A stretch of DNA of 64,000 bases, taken from positions 104,797-168,796 of the forward strand of contig NZ_JAOZEW010000012.1 in assembly GCF_025847235.1 (NCBI RefSeq), read 5' to 3'. The first letter of the stretch is position 1; every line of letters starts with the position of its first letter. The notes under the pieces were generated by a model that worked only from the letters and a program-made list of their open reading frames with translations, was not told the origin of the DNA and made no database searches. Positions 59,181 to 64,000 of the stretch are shown here, in pieces. This stretch comes from Flavobacterium shii (GTDB lineage: Bacteria; Bacteroidota; Bacteroidia; Flavobacteriales; Flavobacteriaceae). A program made the position numbers and the translations under genes.

Positions 59181-61121
59181 TTAATCCATTGAAACTATAA
59201 TAAATTCACTTCTGCGGTTTAACTGATGTTCCGCTTCGGTACATGGTACACCATCGGAACATTTGTTTACCAGTTGACTCTCCCCATATCCTTTTCCTAC
59301 TAATCTATTTGCAGCGATGCCGTTTTTTATTAACCATCGTATAGTCGACTTGGCTCTCCTGTCGGATAAAGCGATGTTATATTTGACTGTTTGTCGGCTA
59401 TCGGTATGCGAACGTACATCGATTTTCATCGTTGGATATTGTTGCATTACTGCTAAAATTTTCTCTAGTTCGAAAGCGGCATCTTTGCGGATGATGGATC
59501 TATCCAAATCAAAATAAATAATCGGGATATTAAGTGTTTTGGCCAAATCTGTGCCTACTCCTATTGGTTTGATTCGTTTTTCCAATGAAATTTCCTGAGT
59601 AGTTTTGCCAGTTTGCCCCTTTATTGTAACTGGAATTTCCTTAGTTTCATAATCATCTTTGGCCGCTCTTATATGGTAGGTTTTGTTGCAATCTACCTTG
59701 AAGCTGTATGCTCCGTCTGCTGTAGTTGTTACTTCGCCTATTGTTTTAAATTGTTCATTGAGCAAGGTTACTTTGGCGTTGTCCAGTATTTTATTGGTTT
59801 CTAAATCAACTATTATACCCTTTAATAGTTGCTCACAATTTAGTTTTCTTGTTTCGATAAACTTGTAGATATCGTCGTTTCCGTTTCCTCCTTCTCTGTT
59901 GGAGCTGAAGAATCCGTTTCGGGCTTTACTATCGATGATAAATGCAAAGTCGTCTTGTTTGCTGTTTATGGGTGCTCCTACGTTTTGTACTTCTGTAAAT
60001 GTACCATCGCTGTTGATTCTGGTAACAAATACATCTAGTCCGCCTAATCCTGGTCGTCCGTCGCTGGCAAAATACAGTTCGTTATCTGCTGATATAAATG
60101 GAAAAGTTTCTCTTCCTTCGGTATTTATTGCTGCTCCTAGATTTTCTGGTTTTCCAAAGGTTCCGTCGCTGTTTATTGTTACGCTATACAAATCCGATTG
60201 TCCAACGGTTCCTGGCATATCGGATGCAAAATACAGTTTCTTTTCATCGGTGCTTAGTGCTGGATGTGCGGTGCTGTATTGGTTGCTATTAAATGGTAAT
60301 TCGGTTACATTACTCCATTTGTCTTTTATGTATTCTGCTTTATAGAGTTTTAGCAAGGTAATTTTTTGATCGTCTCTTCCTCTTTTTCCTTCTAGGTAGT
60401 TATTTCTTGTAAAGTACATTGTTTTCCCATCTTTTGTGAAAACAGGGGTCGATTCATTGAATTTGGAATTGATGTTCTTTTCAAATCTTTCTGGCTGTCC
60501 TAGTGTTCCATCAGCTTTTATCTCCGCTGTGTATAGGTTGGTGAAGGATTTATTGGTCCATTTGAATGTTTTTTTGGCTACACCTCCTGTATCTCTTGCA
60601 GATGCAAAGACAATTTTGTTGTCGTAATAGGCGCTTCCGTAATCTGTTTGGGTGGAGTTGATTCCAGCATCTGCTATTTCATATCGTCCTGAATTGGCTT
60701 TTATTTGCTCAAGGTAATTTTTATTGTTTTCAAATAATATCCCTCTCTTATCGGTGTTTATTTTTTTATTGAAGGCTTCGAGGGTTTTATCTGCTTTGAC
60801 ATAATTTCCTGTAGCTTTTAGGGTTTGTGCATAGCGATAATAATATTCGGACTCTTGCTCTGGATTCATTTCAAATAGCGCATCATACCATTTGGCGGCT
60901 TTGGTTAGTTCGCCATTAAAGTAGTAGGCGTTGCCTAGTCTTTGGAACATTTTTTGGTCTTTGTATCCTTTTTCGGCTACTCTTTCATAGGTTGCAATGG
61001 CATCGATATAAGCATATTTGGTATAGTCTTTATCGGCTTTGTTCTGGCTTGCACTTTGCGCATTTCCTCTTAATGCAATTAGCATTAAAAAAACGGTGGA
61101 AACTATATGTTTAATTTTCAT
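59181..61121 (-). CDS. OmpA-family protein with TPR and PD40 beta-propeller domains
   Basis: A 646-residue envelope protein. After a signal peptide ending RGNAQ come TPR-like helices (about residues 30-120, with RLGNAYYFNGELTKAAKWYDAL), a PD40/WD40-like propeller (about 150-420, repeats such as KTMYFTRNNYLEG and KKLYFASDMPGT), a carboxypeptidase regulatory-like domain (about 430-515) and a C-terminal OmpA domain (about 530-646) with IIYFDLDRSIIRKDA and LSDRRAKSTIRWLIKNGI that would bind peptidoglycan. This architecture is common beside PorP/SprF genes in Bacteroidota. It is the last gene of the surface-protein operon. Confidence 0.92.
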   Translation of the reverse strand: MKIKHIVSTVFLMLIALRGNAQSASQNKADKDYTKYAYIDAIATYERVAEKGYKDQKMFQRLGNAYYFNGELTKAAKWYDALFEMNPEQESEYYYRYAQTLKATGNYVKADKTLEAFNKKINTDKRGILFENNKNYLEQIKANSGRYEIADAGINSTQTDYGSAYYDNKIVFASARDTGGVAKKTFKWTNKSFTNLYTAEIKADGTLGQPERFEKNINSKFNESTPVFTKDGKTMYFTRNNYLEGKRGRDDQKITLLKLYKAEYIKDKWSNVTELPFNSNQYSTAHPALSTDEKKLYFASDMPGTVGQSDLYSVTINSDGTFGKPENLGAAINTEGRETFPFISADNELYFASDGRPGLGGLDVFVTRINSDGTFTEVQNVGAPINSKQDDFAFIIDSKARNGFFSSNREGGNGNDDIYKFIETRKLNCEQLLKGIIVDLETNKILDNAKVTLLNEQFKTIGEVTTTADGAYSFKVDCNKTYHIRAAKDDYETKEIPVTIKGQTGKTTQEISLEKRIKPIGVGTDLAKTLNIPIIYFDLDRSIIRKDAAFELEKILAVMQQYPTMKIDVRSHTDSRQTVKYNIALSDRRAKSTIRWLIKNGIAANRLVGKGYGESQLVNKCSDGVPCTEAEHQLNRRSEFIIVSMD

Positions 61122-61133
61122 CTTTCGAGGGTT

Positions 61134-62039
61134 TTAGAAGAATCTTGGTGAGGTTATTCGACTATAATTATTGAAGAATTCGAATCGCAGGAAAATCTCA
61201 TGTGAACCGGAATTGTAATTGTTCAATCGAGTTGTTTCGCGATCGTATCCATATCCTATGTATAATCCATCACTTACCTGAAATCCTACCATGGCGCTTA
61301 GTGCTGCACTCCATCTGTAGGCTACTCCGGCTACAAATTTGTCATTGAACATGAAGTTTGCCGATAGGTCGACTTGTAATGGGGATCCTTCGACCATTTT
61401 GGTAAGTACCGCTGGTTTGAATTTGATGTAGGGATCTAAATCAAATACATATCCAGCTATTAAATAGTAGTTTATTTTGTCTTTGAATATCGCTACGTCA
61501 TTATTGCTGTATCTGTTGGTTTCGATAAAATTAGGAACTGATAATCCGATGTAGGCTTTATCGGAATGCCAATAGACTCCAGCTCCAATATTGGGTGAGA
61601 ACTTACTGTTCAGGTCTTGAAATTGTGGATCGCCTTGGTGTTCGGGATTCAGTTTATTTACATCCAGATTAAACAAATTGGCTGTTGCCTTGATTCCAAA
61701 AGATAACTTAAAGGTCTCAGATGTTGGAACGCTATAGGATAAATCGGCTGAAAAGGTGTTCTCGTTTGTTGGTCCTATTTTATCGTTTACCAATGAAACT
61801 CCTAATCCCAGATTGCTGTTATTAAGTGGTGTATTTAGGGAGAAACTACTGGTTTCGGGTGCTCCATCGAGTCCTACCCATTGGGTACGGTATAATCCGA
61901 AGATGCTCATGGCTCCTCTGGATCCGGCATAAGCAGGGTTTATATTGATGGTATTGTACATGTATTGTGTGAACTGCGCATCTTGTTGTGCAAATCCCAC
62001 TGCGGGAAAAAACATAAAAACTAAAACTAATTTTCTCAT
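61134..62039 (-). CDS. PorP/SprF family T9SS outer-membrane protein
   Basis: A 301-residue barrel protein with signal peptide ending GFAQQ. The family signature DAQFTQYMYNTININPAYAGSRG is complete, followed by FGLYRTQWVGLDGAP and regular barrel strands to FEFFNNYSRITSPRFF. In F. johnsoniae SprF is needed for export of the adhesin SprB; here the partner is presumably the adhesin encoded just upstream. Spacing to the OmpA-family gene is 12 bases. Which adhesin it serves is inferred from position. Confidence 0.93.
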   Translation of the reverse strand: MRKLVLVFMFFPAVGFAQQDAQFTQYMYNTININPAYAGSRGAMSIFGLYRTQWVGLDGAPETSSFSLNTPLNNSNLGLGVSLVNDKIGPTNENTFSADLSYSVPTSETFKLSFGIKATANLFNLDVNKLNPEHQGDPQFQDLNSKFSPNIGAGVYWHSDKAYIGLSVPNFIETNRYSNNDVAIFKDKINYYLIAGYVFDLDPYIKFKPAVLTKMVEGSPLQVDLSANFMFNDKFVAGVAYRWSAALSAMVGFQVSDGLYIGYGYDRETTRLNNYNSGSHEIFLRFEFFNNYSRITSPRFF

Positions 62040-62055
62040 TTATTTTTCTTTTTAT

Positions 62056-62085
62056 AATGGCTTAGCTTTTTAGGGTTAAGCCATT
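62056..62085 (-). other. Intercistronic hairpin between the adhesin and sprF
   Basis: Nine-base arms aatggctta (62056-62064) and taagccatt (62077-62085) lie in the 63-base gap between the adhesin stop and the sprF ATG. There is no T-run after it on the minus strand, so it is more likely an RNA stability or processing element than a terminator. Confidence 0.55.
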
Positions 62086-62102
62086 TCAATTTGTTTTAAC
62101 TA

Positions 62103-64000
62103 TTATTTGCTGATGTATAAGTATCCTGCTTCCTGATGCGCTTTGGACTGGCTGCCTTTGTATTTTAGAACATAATAATACGTTCCTACCGGTAGACCAT
62201 CAGATTGCTTAACTGTTGTACGGCCTTCGGATAGTCCTCTAAAAGCGCGTTCTTCGTTATTGTAATGTTCGCGTTCGAATACCAAAACTCCCCAACGGTT
62301 GTAGATTTCAACTGTATTGTCCGGGTAACATTCTAATCCTTGAATATAGAAGCGTTCATTTTTATTGTCTCCGTTTGGTGACATCGCATTGAAGATTTTT
62401 ATAACGCAGTCTTCGATTGGAGAAACGGTTGGATTGTCATCCAGTTTACTTATATTTTCTGATTGATCATCAACTTTAATTCCATTTGTACTTGTACCAA
62501 ATACGGTTGCAAGATTACTTATCTTCCCTGCATTAATGTCTTTTTGAGTGATTACATACGTTCCTTCAAACGAGTTTTCATCCGTTTCATTTACATTTAA
62601 AGATATTGGCGTTCCTGTTAGGATAAGATTCGGCAAAGGATCTGAAACCATAACATTTAAAAGAGGTGTATTTCCTGTATTGGTGATTTTAAAACTATAT
62701 GTTATTGTCTCTCCTACATTAGCATAACTATCTTTATTTTCATCATTAAGCACGGCTGTCTTGATAATGGTAATCGAAGGAACTTCTACAAAAATTGTAA
62801 CTTTTGCTGTAATACAATTAGATGTATTTGCAGCTTCACAAATTTGATAAGTAAGAACATAATTCCCTCCACGTGTATTTGGTGCTACATCTACTGTACC
62901 ATCTGCATTTAATGTAATTCCCGATGGAACTGTTAAGCCTTTCAAAATAACATCTGCTGGATTTTTAATTATAGCTCCATTTAATTTGTCATTTTCTAAA
63001 ACATTAATCACCTCTAACGATCCGTTAATGCCATCAGCAAAAACAACATCATCATCATCAGCCTCGATATTAAACCTAGGTTTTATTCTACATCCTGTTG
63101 GATAGTCAACATTCTTCGATACATCAGCATCTAATGAGAATATTATTTTAACTCCAGATTTAATCGATGCAGATCCATCTTTGGTTTCTACCCATTGCCC
63201 ATTTACAAAAAGCCAACCTGGCCAATTAAGACCATTTCCATTAACATCTATTGTTGTTCCTGGCCATAATAATTTACCGCTAAGAGGTAAGTTAGTTAGC
63301 GTCGTAATAACTTTGTTTGTATTATCAACCCAACTCACTGTAAGTAACCCTGTTGGTGTGAAATTATCTGCTTTTACATTATAAGAAACATAAGGAACAT
63401 CATTTGAACAATAGCTATTAACATCGATAGTTAATGAAGGCGCTATAACTGGAACTATACTTATTACTTGGGCACAATTTGCTTGATTTGCGGCTTCACA
63501 AATACGATATTCTACATTATAATTCCCTGCAGGAGTATTTGGTGCTACTGTTACAGTTCCATCAGGGTTTAATGTTAATCCTGCCGGCACATTTACCGGA
63601 GTTAATATTACTTCTCCTGAATTATTTCCAATTACTACATCAATTCCGCTTAATTTATCATTCGCAGTCAATGCTTCTGTTTTCCCTCCTGTGTATCCAT
63701 TGATAGAAGTGGTAGTTTCTGTATTTGCACAAATAACATTCCACATGGTAACATTCGTAGATGATACCGAAGTACATCCTGTATCATTCGTTACGGTAAA
63801 ACTATAAGTGTTTCCTGGCATTAATCCCGTTATAGTTTTAGTCGGTGTATTTCCTGTAATATTTCCAGGATTTATCGTCCAATTTCCTGATGGTAAACCG
63901 CTCAGTTCAATACTTCCTAGAGGAAGCGCACATGTTGGTTGAGTTACTGTTACAACCGGAGTTGCTGGAGTAGTTTTTGGCGCTGCTGTTCCACTTCCTC
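62103..64000 (-). CDS. Gliding motility-associated T9SS surface protein, C-terminal part (cut by window edge)
   Basis: The frame is open to position 64000, so only the last 631 residues are present and the N-terminus lies outside. An Ig-like segment with PTKTITGLMPGNTYSFTVTNDTGC is followed by two related modules (nt about 63674-63453 and 62996-62787) sharing VPxGxTLNxDGTVxVAPNT and YxICEAAN. A DUF11-like domain comes next (about 62777-62427, with GETITYSFKITNTGNTPL), then the gliding-associated C-terminal domain (about 62396-62106, with SPNGDNKNERFYIQGL and VEIYNRWGVLVFE). That domain is a type B signal for export by the T9SS. The product is probably a large adhesin, with SprF and OmpA-like helpers downstream. 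Confidence 0.93.
   Translation of the reverse strand, partial: GSGTAAPKTTPATPVVTVTQPTCALPLGSIELSGLPSGNWTINPGNITGNTPTKTITGLMPGNTYSFTVTNDTGCTSVSSTNVTMWNVICANTETTTSINGYTGGKTEALTANDKLSGIDVVIGNNSGEVILTPVNVPAGLTLNPDGTVTVAPNTPAGNYNVEYRICEAANQANCAQVISIVPVIAPSLTIDVNSYCSNDVPYVSYNVKADNFTPTGLLTVSWVDNTNKVITTLTNLPLSGKLLWPGTTIDVNGNGLNWPGWLFVNGQWVETKDGSASIKSGVKIIFSLDADVSKNVDYPTGCRIKPRFNIEADDDDVVFADGINGSLEVINVLENDKLNGAIIKNPADVILKGLTVPSGITLNADGTVDVAPNTRGGNYVLTYQICEAANTSNCITAKVTIFVEVPSITIIKTAVLNDENKDSYANVGETITYSFKITNTGNTPLLNVMVSDPLPNLILTGTPISLNVNETDENSFEGTYVITQKDINAGKISNLATVFGTSTNGIKVDDQSENISKLDDNPTVSPIEDCVIKIFNAMSPNGDNKNERFYIQGLECYPDNTVEIYNRWGVLVFEREHYNNEERAFRGLSEGRTTVKQSDGLPVGTYYYVLKYKGSQSKAHQEAGYLYISK

Noticed and set aside
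59899..60345. Open frame of 148 codons on the plus strand
   Set aside because: It lies antisense within the OmpA-family gene, has no recognisable motif and mirrors the coding bias of the real gene.
1..64000. tRNA, rRNA, CRISPR or insertion sequence
   Set aside because: No cloverleaf-like segment, conserved rRNA stretch, regular short repeats with spacers, or transposase motif was found on reading both strands; a dedicated search was not possible here.

Overview
The window comes from an AT-rich genome of a gliding member of the Bacteroidota, very probably a Flavobacterium close to F. johnsoniae. The evidence is sprA and a remB-like gene of the type IX secretion (T9SS) and gliding apparatus, a surface protein with a gliding-associated C-terminal sorting domain beside a PorP/SprF gene, Bacteroidota-specific families (DUF4249, DUF4270, DUF4403, DUF4907, DUF6089), and start regions that lack Shine-Dalgarno sites but often carry the Bacteroidota -7 box TAnnTTTG. 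No rRNA, tRNA, transposase, prophage or CRISPR array was seen, and no gene-free stretch reaches 300 bases. It reads as ordinary chromosome, mostly core genes with a few accessory surface loci.

Layout. 1-4309 (minus): proteostasis genes tig, clpP and the N-terminal part of clpX, plus a small YvlD-type membrane protein and a YbfF-like hydrolase. 4529-9116: an unrecognised lipoprotein (plus), then a TonB-dependent receptor and its DUF4249 lipoprotein (minus). 9195-18421: pdxJ diverging from a CBS protein, nadK, and an envelope-biogenesis run DUF6089-uppS-bamA-ompH-ompH, followed by murI. 18425-20986 (minus): an outer-membrane barrel and a DUF4270 lipoprotein. 21216-25390 (plus): a beta-barrel, a six-blade Kelch lipoprotein, a DUF4907 lipoprotein, a LytS-type histidine kinase and a LytTR response regulator. 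This last set is the best candidate here for an undescribed system.

25391-29506: a gamma carbonic anhydrase and an orphan PorP/SprF protein (minus), then nfu, an LEA-like helical-repeat protein and an MscS channel (plus). 29515-37444 (minus): tsaB and a six-gene exporter (ATPase, two permeases, adaptor, TolC, second adaptor). 37614-39023: a DUF4403 lipoprotein (plus). 39033-44160 (minus): heme O synthase, two subunit III-like proteins, subunit IV, a thioredoxin-fold protein without the copper cysteines, SCO, DUF420 and a small CxxC membrane protein. Together these form a cytochrome oxidase subunit and assembly cluster without subunits I and II.

44318-58338 (minus): maeB, ruvA, the 2383-residue SprA translocon, gcvH, a vanZ-like gene, deoC and remB. 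58497-64000 (minus): a CBS protein, then a surface-protein operon of a truncated gliding-associated adhesin, a PorP/SprF protein and an OmpA-family protein.

Functional links. SprA exports T9SS cargo through the outer membrane, and the adhesin at the right edge looks like such cargo. RemB, SprF and OmpA-like proteins would support surface presentation or motility. BamA and the two OmpH/Skp chaperones make insertion of the many beta-barrels encoded here possible, and UppS and MurI feed peptidoglycan synthesis.
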